12,314 nucleotides of DNA from positions 1-12,314 of the forward strand of contig RBNI01005636.1 in NCBI GenBank assembly GCA_003990745.1, written 5' to 3'. The translations under genes and the position numbers were made by a program. Numbering within the stretch: the stretch's first letter is position 1; each line of letters starts with the position of its first letter. Below the pieces are notes generated by a model that saw nothing but the letters and a program-made list of their open reading frames with translations, had not been told where the DNA came from and ran no database searches. The stretch is from Jimgerdemannia flammicorona. Its lineage: Eukaryota > Mucoromycota > Endogonomycetes > Endogonales > Endogonaceae. Positions 1-8,140 of the stretch are shown piece after piece.

Positions 1-61
<61 letters not shown>
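1..61. repeat. Poly-A run at window edge
   Basis: The first 61 bases are all A and run into an AT-rich copia remnant. A run this long inside a retrotransposon polyprotein region is unexpected. It may be a contig end or an assembly artefact, because the other edge of the window also ends in a homopolymer (a G run). No gene or signal is visible in it. Confidence 0.9.
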
Positions 62-65
<4 letters not shown>

Positions 66-435
66 TAGTTCAGAGAAAAAGGAAAAAATAATGAGATCTA
101 TATAAAAGTCTTAGTAGAAATTTCTATATTCTAGCCAGTACAACAACTAGTATTGTCAATATCTCTGATGATTCCAGCAGTGAATCAAAATTATTTTTAA
201 CCACTATATATACCTGAGCTAGAGTTATCTGAGCCAAGAATTACTAAGATCAAAGATGATGATAGTGAATTCTTCAATGATGAAAAATCTTCTATCAAGG
301 AAAAGAGCAAGCAAAAATCAAAGCATAAGCTCAGGAATAAGATATATTTAGAATTAGAAAGTTATTAGGATATACCAGTAAGCCCTAGATGACAGTAATA
401 TCAAAACTACATAAGCTATGCCAAAGCATACAAAT
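62..435 (+). pseudogene. Copia Pol fragment: linker between integrase and reverse transcriptase
   Basis: In one frame this stretch reads as an acidic then basic linker, including IPELELSEPRITK (around 208-250) and a Lys-rich segment near 300-340, ending in YAKAYK just before 436. Such low-complexity linkers are usual between integrase and reverse transcriptase in copia Pol. Several in-frame stops interrupt it, for example in the region 365-395. When the gypsy insert and one GTAC are removed, the frame continues without a break into the reverse transcriptase N-terminus (DELNIYNKAISNAD, from about 9218). That continuity is the best evidence that this is copia coding sequence. The first ~100 bases after the A run are less certain. 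Confidence 0.7.
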
Positions 436-439
436 GTAC
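436..439. repeat. Target-site duplication GTAC (left copy)
   Basis: GTAC directly precedes the left LTR and is repeated directly after the right LTR at 9201-9204. Integrases of Ty3/gypsy elements usually duplicate 4-6 bases. The site is palindromic, so the match could be partly chance, but the copia frame joins exactly when one copy is removed. Confidence 0.85.
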
Positions 440-812
440 TATCACATAGTGGTCACTGAGTCCTTCAAATACACCAGATTCTCTTCAAGGTATATCTCTT
501 AGACTAACTCAAGTTTGTTATAAGCAAGTTCTTATTGGAGTGCCTTTCCAAGGTCTTATAGTCCTCAAACTTCTTATCTTTAAAATGTCTTGTTATCTCT
601 TAGATTGCTTATAAGAAAGTGTGTATAAGTAAAACTGGAACTGACTTTATTTCAGAGGAAATAAGAGGGGTATTTATACAAAATATAATTCAATGATTGC
701 TAAGATATAAAGCTAAATATAAATTCCAATAACTAAAACTACTAAGTTCCAGAGCTGGCATTATTTAGTGTCACATCAAAATGCCAATGCTGGAACAATT
801 TCGCATCACCTC

Positions 813-917
813 AGAATACCAGTGCTGGCATTATCCAGTATTACATGAGAATACCAGTGCTGGCATTATCCAGTGTTACATGAGAATACCAGTGCTGGCA
901 TTATCCAGTGTAACAAA
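813..917. repeat. Three tandem 35-base units in the 3' LTR
   Basis: Units lie at 813-847, 848-882 and 883-917, each starting AGAATACCAGTGCTGGCATT. The second and third are nearly identical; the third diverges in its last bases (GTAACAAAG instead of GTTACATG). A related partial copy (GAGCTGGCATTATTTAGTGTCACAT) precedes them near 752-776. The matching part of the 5' LTR has only two units (8067-8136). In retroviruses, tandem repeats in U3 often hold transcription-factor sites, but this array lies in the distal (3') part of the LTR in transcript sense, so any role is unknown. Confidence 0.9.
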
Positions 918-921
918 GAAC

Positions 922-1743
922 TTAGAGCAGAAAGTTCAGGACCATGGGGGCTTTATCATCATCATCATCACTGAAAGAGATGAGATCTGCGAATTCATCA
1001 TACAGGTTGCATGTTTCGCATACTTTGATGTCATGTGGGATGATGTCATCACTGATGATGTCATCACATTCAGCTATGGCAGAGAAATTGGGAACAAGGT
1101 CTGGAGCTCTCCAGTCTATGAGGTTCTCTTCTACAAAATAGGGGATAAATGTGGGGTCTTGGGGAGATCTAACTCAGATGCTTGGGCCTTGGAATACTGA
1201 GATCAATCCTTGTAGGAATTGGTCTGGGTTGTCCTGAAGGATGGGGTGCCAGAAGTCTTCTACTTCTTCACTGTTGAGGGTGATAGTGGACTGGGCTTCT
1301 GTAGCCACCCTGGCTTCTAGTGTATTGATACAGCGAGATGACAGGTCTCTGAAATCTGAGACTCTAACATACTCCAAATTGGGGATCGACCATGGTGTAT
1401 GCCTGAAGATCTGATGGATCTTCTTAGCTGTCCTCATTTCGCATATATCCATGGGAGTGGCATCTTGTAGCTCTTGGGTGCTGGCCTGTAGGAACTCCTG
1501 GCAGAGAAGGTTTCCTATTTCATACTTCTGCCACATTTGGAGGCATTTGGTAGCAATGGTGATCCTTGTTTCCATTTCACGGTAGTAGAGAATAAAGTGA
1601 TAAGGGTCTGCAGTACCCAGGTAGATACTAGGAGTCCTTCTTGAGCAGGTCCTCATGGCTCTTCTGATGTCTTGGAATATCCTTTCTTTGACTGAGATAC
1701 CTTGGTGGTTCCTTGACCTTGAGATTTGGCAGGCAGCAGGCAT
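922..1743 (-). pseudogene. LTR-encoded open reading frame, unknown protein (3' LTR copy)
   Basis: An ATG at 1743 opens a frame of 273 codons to a TAA at 922-924, broken by one TGA at 1174-1176. It lies wholly inside the LTR and on the element's sense strand. The predicted protein is soluble, with no signal peptide or membrane segment. It has a basic N-terminal part (SRSRNHQGISVKER), a middle region with aromatic residues (DPYHFILYY), and a very acidic end including DDIISDDIIPHD and a DDDDDK run. At the TGA the 5' LTR copy reads CAG; both could come from CGG (Arg) by C-to-T type changes. I do not recognise the family. It resembles neither the element's Gag nor a known Pol domain. It could be an accessory protein, a captured host exon, or a chance frame; its length and its near-intact state in both LTRs argue against chance. 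Confidence 0.55.
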
Positions 1744-1985
1744 TTCATTTATAGTGAGTCTTTGAGCTATTTTGGGATTGGTGGTTCTTGTTGGTTGCTG
1801 CTACTGTGGTTCCTTGATCCTTCTTTTATATTCTTCAGAATGCTTGTACTGTGGTCACAATGACTCACAGTTGATCATCATTGCTCATCCCATATGCCAT
1901 ATAATCTTCTTGTGCTCTGATCTGGTGGCTTATAAGAAAAGGCTGTCTCCTGTGCTGATGTCATTATTCTGGGGTCACCATTACA

Positions 1986-1995
1986 TCTTTCTCCT
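1986..1995 (-). other. Polypurine tract of the gypsy element
   Basis: On the - strand the ten bases directly before the 3' LTR read AGGAGAAAGA, all purines. This is where reverse transcription primes plus-strand DNA in LTR elements. Its exact contact with the LTR start (TGTAA) supports both the tract and the LTR boundary. Confidence 0.85.
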
Positions 1996-2019
1996 GAATA
2001 AGGATCTTTCTGAGCATCA

Positions 2020-2302
2020 TTATTCATTGGTCCAGTCCTGAAAAATTTGCTGATCCCATAACCTCTGGCAAGGGGTCAAAAAGTGGTGTTTATGGACTAG
2101 TGTCTTCTCTTTATATTTTGGCATGATGGTGAAGGGTCGCTCCCTTCATATAGAGCAAGGGTCTGATTCTGATCTTGATCAATCAGTTGACGGTTCGAAC
2201 TCCTCTGACTTCGAAAGTCTCATGGATGAGTAGTTGCCAGTGCCGTATCCCTTAGAGAATGGTCTAAACAGATAGCCTGCTGGTCATGGGACATGTTGTT
2301 AT
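2020..2302 (-). pseudogene. Possible C-terminal tail of integrase
   Basis: After the GPF-type region, the integrase frame continues in phase to a TAA at 2020-2022, only about 25 bases before the polypurine tract. It is interrupted by four stops, one TAA near 2300 and three TGA further on. TGA arises from CGA by one C-to-T change, the decay seen elsewhere in this copy. The peptide is polar and basic (MRLSKSEEFEPS, then KYKEKTLVHKHHF). It is not a chromodomain that I can recognise. The stretch may instead be 3' untranslated sequence, with integrase ending near 2300. Confidence 0.35.
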
Positions 2303-3560
2303 GATTTGCAGACTAGAACCTCGCAGGCAGTCATCACATTTTGCTTCTCTTGTATAGGTTTGTAGTACTTCTTGAGTCTGTTCCTGTGTACCATAGTAGG
2401 CAGTATGGTCCCTGAGATTTATCTAAGCCAGAAGGTAGTTTCCTTGATATCTTGCATATAGAAGGGTCCTTCCTATTTGGGCTCCAGTTTTCATGACCAT
2501 GAGGCTTCTACCATATTTTGATACAGTAGAACCTTTTCTCCGATTCGGATGGATTCTAGGGCCTTGTGATTCTTTTCTACATTCTTCCTTGTTAGTACTT
2601 GTGACTTGGTGATGTAATCTTCAGCCTTCTTCCTGATTTGGTGTAGTCTCTGGATTTCTGCATCAACCCATCTCCAAGTTAGGTCTAGATTTGTGGCTGA
2701 GGTTCCATCAGAATCTTCTTCTCTGAAGAGCAGCTCTCTTGGAGTAGAATGTGTGCTCTGTGACTATATGTCTTATAGGACAGAGAGGGCAGTTGGGAGA
2801 TAGTTATCCCAATTCTCATATATCTCTGAGATCTTCACTAGGATGTTCTTGAGGGTCTTGTTGATTCTTTCTGTCTATCTATTTCCTTAAGGGTGGTATG
2901 CGGTGGTCTTGATGTGCTGAATCTTATATTTCTGATATATTATCTCATGGAATCCATTGACAAATTCCATGCCACAGTCTGTGGTGATTTGCTTCAGTAT
3001 CTTATAGTGGCAGATGATTTCTTGGTGCAGGAAGTCAGCTATAGAAAGGGCATTGGCTTCTTGTAATACTCCTGCCTCTATCCATTTGGTGAAGAGGTCT
3101 ACAATAACTATAATATAGCAGTTTCCTAATAGCATTACTGATAGTAGTCCAATGATATCTATTATGATGTGGTGGAAGAGGATAGGCTCAAATATTGATG
3201 ACCCAGGTGCCTGGTCTTGCTGATCTTGTTTCTGTTTTTGGTACTTATCACACTCTTTGACAAATTAGTACAGGTCTTCTTCCATCTTGGGCCACTACAT
3301 GGTTCTTCTTACCTTATCATATGTATTGGTTCCTCCTAAGTGTCCTTGCTCATATATATCCTTCATTACTTGATACTTCTTGTGTTCGGGTATTACTAGC
3401 TTTCCTCCTTTTCTGAGTGTAGTATTGTCTAATTCAAACTATTTTCAAGTCTGATTGATGATGGTGATTGTCCAGGGTTCAAGGTGGTTAGGCATCTTCT
3501 ACTACCCAAGGTAGCTGATTAATCCATAGTATAGCTCCTTATTCATGTTGAATAGTCTTA
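2303..3560 (-). pseudogene. Gypsy integrase, degenerate
   Basis: Integrase inserts the cDNA copy into the genome. Seen in order: a HHCC zinc-binding region (3241-3351), the catalytic core with D at 3157-3159 and 2977-2979 and E at 2869-2871, and a C-terminal GPF region (GPFYMQDIK, ending near 2469) followed by HRNRLKKYY. The spacing is D-59-D-35-E, matching the D-D-35-E pattern of retroviral integrases. Two of the four zinc ligands are lost: the first His reads Tyr (3349-3351) and the last Cys reads Tyr (3241-3243). Both fit C-to-T type changes. Stops interrupt the frame, including TAA at 2887-2889 and TAG at 2875-2877 where the family usually has Gln. The frame differs by one base from the RNase H frame upstream. 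Confidence 0.9.
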
Positions 3561-3575
3561 ATGGGGGTGTTTCGG

Positions 3576-4795
3576 GGTGTCCTTGAGAGTGCATCAGCAT
3601 TGGTGTTGGTCTTTCCTGAGCAGTGCTTAACAGTACAGTCATACTCTTGTAGCCTGTAGATCTATCTGGCATATATTCCTTTAGGGTTCAGAGTGTGGAA
3701 TAGCCAGACAAGAGTGGAATGGTCTGTTTGAATGGTGAAGTGTTTTTCAGCTAGGTAGTAGTAGAACTTGTCTACTGCCTAAACTACTGCTAAGCATTCA
3801 AGCTTACATGACTTATAGTTCTGTTCTGCTCCATGAGTACCTCAGCTTGCATAGGAGATGACATATTCATGTCCATCTTTCTTCTGAGCTAGGACTGCTC
3901 CAAGTCCTATAGTACTCGAATCTGTCTGCAGGATGAATTCTAGATTCCAATCTGGTCTTCTGAGGATAGGTGCTTAGGTCAACCTGGTCTTGAGTTCATT
4001 GAAGGTTTCTTGGCGTTCCTTGGTCCATTCAAATTTGGTCTCCTTCTTCAGTAGCTCATAGATAGGTGCTGCAATATTGGAGTATCCTTTGATGAATCTT
4101 CTGTAGTAGTTGGCCAGTTCAAGGAAGACATGGACTTCTGTGGTTGTTCTGGGTCTCGGGTAGGCTGCAACAGCCTCAATCTTCATGGGGTCTGTGTGGA
4201 TTCCAGTCTGGTTGATGAGGTGTCCTAGGTAGGTGATTTCTTGAGTGGCAAACTTGCATTTCTTAGGCTTAATGTAGAGACCATACTCCTTGAGTCTCTT
4301 GAGGGCTAGCTGTATGTAATTGATATATTCCCGTGCAGTGTTGCTGAAGATGATCACATCATCAATATAGATAAAGAGCCATTTTCCAATCTCATTTCTG
4401 AAGACTCTATTCATCATTTGCTGGAAACTTGCTGGGGTATTGCACATTCCAAATGGTATTTGCAGGTAGATATAGGTGGCATTAGGTGTGATGAAGGCTA
4501 ATTTCTCACTGGCATCTTGAGTGAGACTGATCTGATGGAAGCCTGAGAACAGATCCAAGGTGGTGTAGTATTTGGCTTCACTTCCAAGGATGGTAAGGAT
4601 TTCTTGAATATTTGGCAAGGGCTGCCTATCCTTCTTGGTGATAGCATTGAGCTTCCTGTAGTCAATGCAGAGTCTTGGCGCAAACTCTCCAGGCTTATTT
4701 CCTTTCTTTGGGGCTAGGACAATGGGTGAGGCCCAGGGGCTGATAGCTTGCTTGATAATTCTGACTTCTTCTATTTCCTTGAGTTTTGCTCACAG
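3576..4795 (-). pseudogene. Gypsy reverse transcriptase and RNase H, degenerate
   Basis: Reverse transcriptase copies the element's RNA into DNA; RNase H removes the RNA strand. RT begins near SPWASPIVLAPKK (about 4720) with LCIDYRKLN, LDLFSGFHQI, the FGMCNTPASFQ motif, and an intact catalytic YIDD at 4358-4369, then YLGHLI. RNase H follows, with ILQTDSSTIGLGAVL, IQTDHSTLVWLF and the terminal NADALSR (to about 3581). Stops break the frame at 4788-4790 (TGA), 3974-3976 (TAA), and three times in RNase H where the family usually has Arg or Trp. The 214-codon uninterrupted piece 3974-4618 holds most of RT. The frame is the same as for Gag, protease and dUTPase. Confidence 0.93.
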
Positions 4796-5053
4796 CCACT
4801 CTCTGTAGGCAGGTGGTATAGGTCTGGCTTTCTGGTAGATAGGTTTGGTATCACTGGTGTCAACTTCATGGTAGTACTTGGGTTCTTGATTGTGGATATC
4901 CCTAAAGTCTATAGCAAGTACTCCTTCGTTCTGGTGCAGGATCTTGAGAAGTTGTTCCTCCAGGGGAAAGTTTTCTCCAATGATATATGTGTGCTTGTTC
5001 TGGTCCTTGTCTTTCTTGTGCTCAAGTTCAGTAATCTTGGTGGTGGTATAGGC

Positions 5054-5478
5054 TCCTCTTCCAGTAGATCCAAAGTCTTGTTCTCCTCTCTTGGTCTTGA
5101 TGAGTTCGATGGCTTCTATGATCTTTGGTTTCTTGACTTCATGGATCAGCATCTGGCCAATCCTGTCATGCTTCTTGACTTTGAAGGGGGTGGTGTGGTT
5201 GTGATTTCTGACTATAAGGAAGATCTCGCCAGTGTAATCAGGGTCAATTACTCCTCCTTCAACTGAGATTTTGCTTTTGGCCAGACTGCTCCTGATCTTG
5301 ATAATTCTGGCATGGTTTTCTGGTAGCTTGACTCCAATTCCAGTACCAAGTAGAGTGGTGGTCTGTGGTTTGAGAGTAGCATCTTGAATGCTGGCAAGGT
5401 CTATTCCTATGGCTCCTTCAGTCTTGTATTCTAGAATCTTGGCTTTGGGGTGAAACTTCTTGACCTTGAGGGTGATGT
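5054..5478 (-). pseudogene. dUTPase domain inside the gypsy polyprotein
   Basis: dUTPase hydrolyses dUTP to dUMP and pyrophosphate, keeping uracil out of DNA. About 140 residues, the usual length of a trimeric dUTPase subunit, contain all five family motifs in order: motif 1 GAIGIDLAS (5390-5416), motif 2 RSSLAK (around 5276-5293), motif 3 GVIDPDYTGE (5225-5254) with the catalytic Asp and Tyr, motif 4 HDRIGQML (5147-5170) and the Gly-rich motif 5 RGEQDFGSTG (5060-5089). The domain itself has no stop; the open stretch runs from 5569 to 4791 in the shared Gag-Pol frame. It lies between protease and reverse transcriptase. Retroviral dUTPases sit elsewhere: near protease in betaretroviruses, and between RNase H and integrase in non-primate lentiviruses. 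The intact motifs, in an otherwise broken element, suggest it was functional until recently (inference). Confidence 0.93.
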
Positions 5479-5569
5479 CTGATTCTTGTTTCTCCTCATC
5501 ATCACTATCAGCTTGAAGCTCTGGGGGCTGGTTATCTTCTTCAGCTTTCCTTTTTGCTTTGGCAGCTTC

Positions 5570-5880
5570 TTATTTATGTTTCTGTTGGCAGATTTTCCTG
5601 ACTTCACTGATACAGGACCAGCAGTCATTCAGGTGTTCAGAGCAGTACATCCTAGTACTATGGGGGCATCTTCCTTGAGGGGTATAGCCATCGATGATCT
5701 TGTTGTACCACTGCTCATCTGTGAGCTTGGGTGTCTTGCTCTTGTTCTTATTCTTGTTCACCGAGTGCATGAAGATCTCTGTGTCTTCTTCATCTCCTTT
5801 CTCCATATCTGGTAGGACTCCTTTGTGGACATTGATAGAGACTTGTACCTTTCTTCCTCTGTAGTTGATCTGCATCTTCT
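5570..5880 (-). pseudogene. Cys-rich linker between protease and dUTPase
   Basis: In the shared Gag-Pol frame, this ~100-codon region links protease to dUTPase. Its first part is polar and acidic (MEKGDEEDTEIFMHS). Its C-terminal half holds a cluster of five Cys with spacing C-x7-C-x6-C-x2-C-x7-C, plus nearby His residues (CPHSTRMYC, then CWSC). Such spacing could bind zinc, but I do not recognise a named domain. The region ends in a TAA at 5570-5572. The flanking segment 5479-5569 is Lys- and Glu-rich and probably unstructured. Confidence 0.6.
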
Positions 5881-6180
5881 GGGCATTGAGGTCAATGATG
5901 GCCCTGGCCTTGTGAAGCTATTGGTTGCCAATGAGGATGTCATAGTTGGTGGCACTTGTAACAATCACATCTACTGGGATGGTAGCTCCTCCTATCTTGA
6001 TGGGGACTTCTCAGATTTTGCCAAGGGGGGTAGCTTGTGTACTATCTGCTGTGACATAGACCATCTTGGTGGACTCTTCGATATCCCAACCTAGGTGGTC
6101 AATTGCCTTCTTACTCATGAGGCATCCTCCAGCACCAGTATCAATGATGGCATCAAAAATACAGTCTTCGATCTGACAGG
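5881..6180 (-). pseudogene. Gypsy aspartic protease, degenerate
   Basis: This retropepsin-type protease cuts the polyprotein. The active-site motif is AIIDTGAGGCLMS, with DTGA at 6131-6142, and the second conserved block is YDILIGNQ near 5920-5945. The Trp that usually follows that block is a TAG here (5918-5920), a single G-to-A change. Another stop, TGA at 6011-6013, lies in the middle. The length of about 100 residues fits the family. An acidic, Glu-rich stretch lies on its N-terminal side, between the Gag zinc knuckle and the protease. Confidence 0.88.
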
Positions 6181-7640
6181 GGGTATAGGCTGATGTCTTG
6201 TGCTGGTCTTCAGATTCTTCACCTGAGTTCTCAGATTCTTCCTGTACATTGTGAGCTTCTACAATCTTGTACTCTTGATTCTTGGCAGTAGTTGCAAGTC
6301 CTACTCTCAACTGCTGTCTGAAGGCAGGGACTTCAGCTAGCTGTCTAAAAGTGGCATTGACCTTCTGTTCCTTGAGGTCCTTGTAGATGTCATACTGGTG
6401 GATCTTGGTCTTGTACAGCTTCTGTTCCTTCTTGCTTTCATTTTCTCCTGAGACTAGAGTAGTGCCTTCAATGATTTGGCAGGCAGCTTCATCTAACTCC
6501 ATATCTTGGTCAATCTTCTCAGATTGAGTCTTACTTTGAATAGTGACAGCTGGGGTCTTCTTTGGTCTTCCAACTGGCTTGCTGTTGCTCTTCTTATCAT
6601 AGGGCTTAGACCGGGCTCTGGTATCTTCAGTAGCAGGGTAGGATTCGAGCTCCTCATAGTATTCTTCATCATCAGTATCACCAATCTCCTCGATGACTAC
6701 TGCATTGGTTTGTTCTCTAGTTCTACTAGCATTGCTTGGTTGGGCTTTGCATCTCATTTTGGTCATGTAATTCTTTGTATAGTGGCCTTCTTCTCCACAT
6801 CTGAAGCATGTGATGTTATTGTGTTCTTCTGTAGCAGCTGCAAATCTCTATACTGGTCTCCTGTTGGCACTTCGGACTTCTCTAACAACATCATCAAGGT
6901 GTGTAGTTATCTCAGCAAACTGCTTGGCAAGTTCTTCCACTAGATCAGCTTTGGCTATCTTGGGGGTAGGTGGGGTTGGTTGTCTGTTTACAACTATGGT
7001 AGGTAAGATACTAGTTGGCTTTGATGGCTCCATCTTGATGTCAGTTATTTTCTCCATTGAGTGTTCAGCAGGGTGTCTGGCAGTCCAATATCTCTGTACA
7101 AAGACCACTTTCTGATCAAGGGTCAGTGCAGCTGGGGTAGATCAGATTGCTAAGGCAATTTCAGGGTGAACTCCTTTGAGGAAAGTTGAATCCACTATTT
7201 GTTCCTTGAGGGTATTGTCATAGCCAGCCAAGACAATCTGGTGGTAGATTCGGGTATAGAATGAGTTGGGATCTTCACTAAGTCCCTGGCAGATAGTATT
7301 GAGTTGATCCTTAAGAGCTTGCTTGATCTCTTTGGTATAACATATTGTTCTGAGAAAGACCTTCATATTGGCAAGTTTAACTGCATCAGCACCAGCAATG
7401 GTGACTGCATTGAACTTGTCTCTGGCAGGTCCTCTGAGACTGACTGGTAGAAGGGCCAATTGAGCATCCATACCAAGGGCTCATACGGTGGTGAATTGTT
7501 CAAAGTCTTCAATAAAGATCAGGATTGACTCTTTAGTAGTATATCTATAGAATGTAGGGGGACACATTTCTATCTTATCTTGAATTCTTGCAGAGGTGAC
7601 TCTTGTAGTCAGGGTAGTTGTTGTGGGGGTTGTTTGTTTT
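6181..7640 (-). pseudogene. Gypsy Gag with zinc knuckle, degenerate
   Basis: Gag forms the virus-like particle and binds the RNA. The capsid-like part reads PPTFYRYTTKESILIFIEDF (around 7495-7560) and then PVSLRGPARDKFNAV (about 7405-7450), typical of gypsy Gag. A single CCHC knuckle lies at 6767-6808, CFRCGEEGHYTKNY, where the last ligand Cys has become Tyr (6767-6769). Between 6181 and 6766 the product is acidic and polar and leads into protease. Stops: TGA near 7490, TGA at 7142-7144 and TAG at 6848-6850 (Gln is likely ancestral). The start codon is not clear; the frame can be followed back to about 7640, close to the LTR. Gag and Pol share one frame, so no frameshift signal is expected between them. 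Confidence 0.88.
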
Positions 7641-7693
7641 TCAGCTTGAAAGTGAGAGATTCATCTTGAATCACCAGCCAATGGGCACTAAGT
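7641..7693 (-). other. Leader and presumed primer-binding region
   Basis: On the - strand, the sequence directly after the 5' LTR reads ACTTAGTGCCCATTGGCTGG. Elements of this class prime minus-strand synthesis here. I see no match to the usual initiator Met-tRNA site, so the primer is unknown; self-priming, known for some fungal gypsy elements, is one option. A perfect hairpin, GATTCA-TCT-TGAATC (7658-7672), lies a few bases further in. Confidence 0.5.
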
Positions 7694-8066
7694 TGTCACA
7701 TAGTGGTTGCTGAGTCCTTCAAATATGCCAGATTCTCTTCAAGGTGTATCTCTTAGACTAACTCAAGTTTGTTATAAGTAAGTTCTTATTGGAGTGCCTT
7801 CCTAAGATCTTATAGTCCTCAAACTTCTTATCTTTAAACTGTCTTGTTATCTCTTAGATTACTTGCAAGGAAGTGTGTGTAAGTGAAACCAGAACTGACT
7901 TTATTTCAGAGGAAATAAGAGGGGTATTTATATAAAATATAATTCAATAGTTACTAAGATATAAAGCTAAATATAAATTCCAATAACTAAAACTACTAAG
8001 TTCCAGGGCTGGCATTATTTAGTATCACATCAAAATGCCAGTGCTGGAACAATTTCGTATCACCTC

Positions 8067-8136
8067 AGAATACCGGTGCTAGTATTATCCAGTGTTACAT
8101 GAGAATACTGGTGCTGGCATTATCCAGTGTAACAAA
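8067..8136. repeat. Two tandem 35-base units in the 5' LTR
   Basis: Units at 8067-8101 and 8102-8136 match the three units at 813-917 in the other LTR. The first is more diverged (CCGGTGCTAGTATT). The copy-number difference must have arisen after insertion, since both LTRs are made from one template, or during reverse transcription. Confidence 0.88.
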
Positions 8137-8140
8137 GAAC

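Larger units (their letters stand above)
440..1985 (-). repeat. 3' LTR of the gypsy element (1546 bp)
   Basis: This long terminal repeat aligns along its whole length with 7694-9200. The 39-base length difference is fully explained by one extra 35-base tandem unit here (813-917) and a 4-base deletion in the other copy (near 8650). The ends are TGTAA on the inner side and, on the outer side, TA at 440-441 where the other copy has TG. In the first ~290 aligned bases I count by eye about 18 transitions and one transversion. The LTR is long for a fungal gypsy element and holds a reading frame (922-1743) on the element's sense strand. Confidence 0.95.

Noticed and set aside
1..61. Poly-A run as the tail of a processed transcript
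   Set aside because: The bases after it are copia Pol linker, not a transcript end, and the run sits at the window edge, where an assembly artefact is more likely.
813..917. CRISPR-like array of 35-base units
   Set aside because: The units are directly adjacent with no spacers, lie inside a eukaryotic LTR, and differ in number between the two LTRs.
781..1200. + strand open frame with His/Ile-rich start over the LTR tandem repeats
   Set aside because: It reads through the 35-base repeats and is antisense to the longer LTR frame. The similar + strand frame in the other LTR (8099-8419) is explained by the repeat itself.
1772..2041. + strand frame MGLVVLVGCCYCG and its copy at 8987-9274, possible small membrane protein
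   Set aside because: It crosses the LTR end in both places into unrelated sequence, and is antisense to the element. The hydrophobic look comes from T-rich composition.
4748..5266. 172-codon + strand open frame
   Set aside because: It is the reverse complement of the dUTPase-to-RT region, where the - strand has clear domain motifs; no motif is seen on the + strand.
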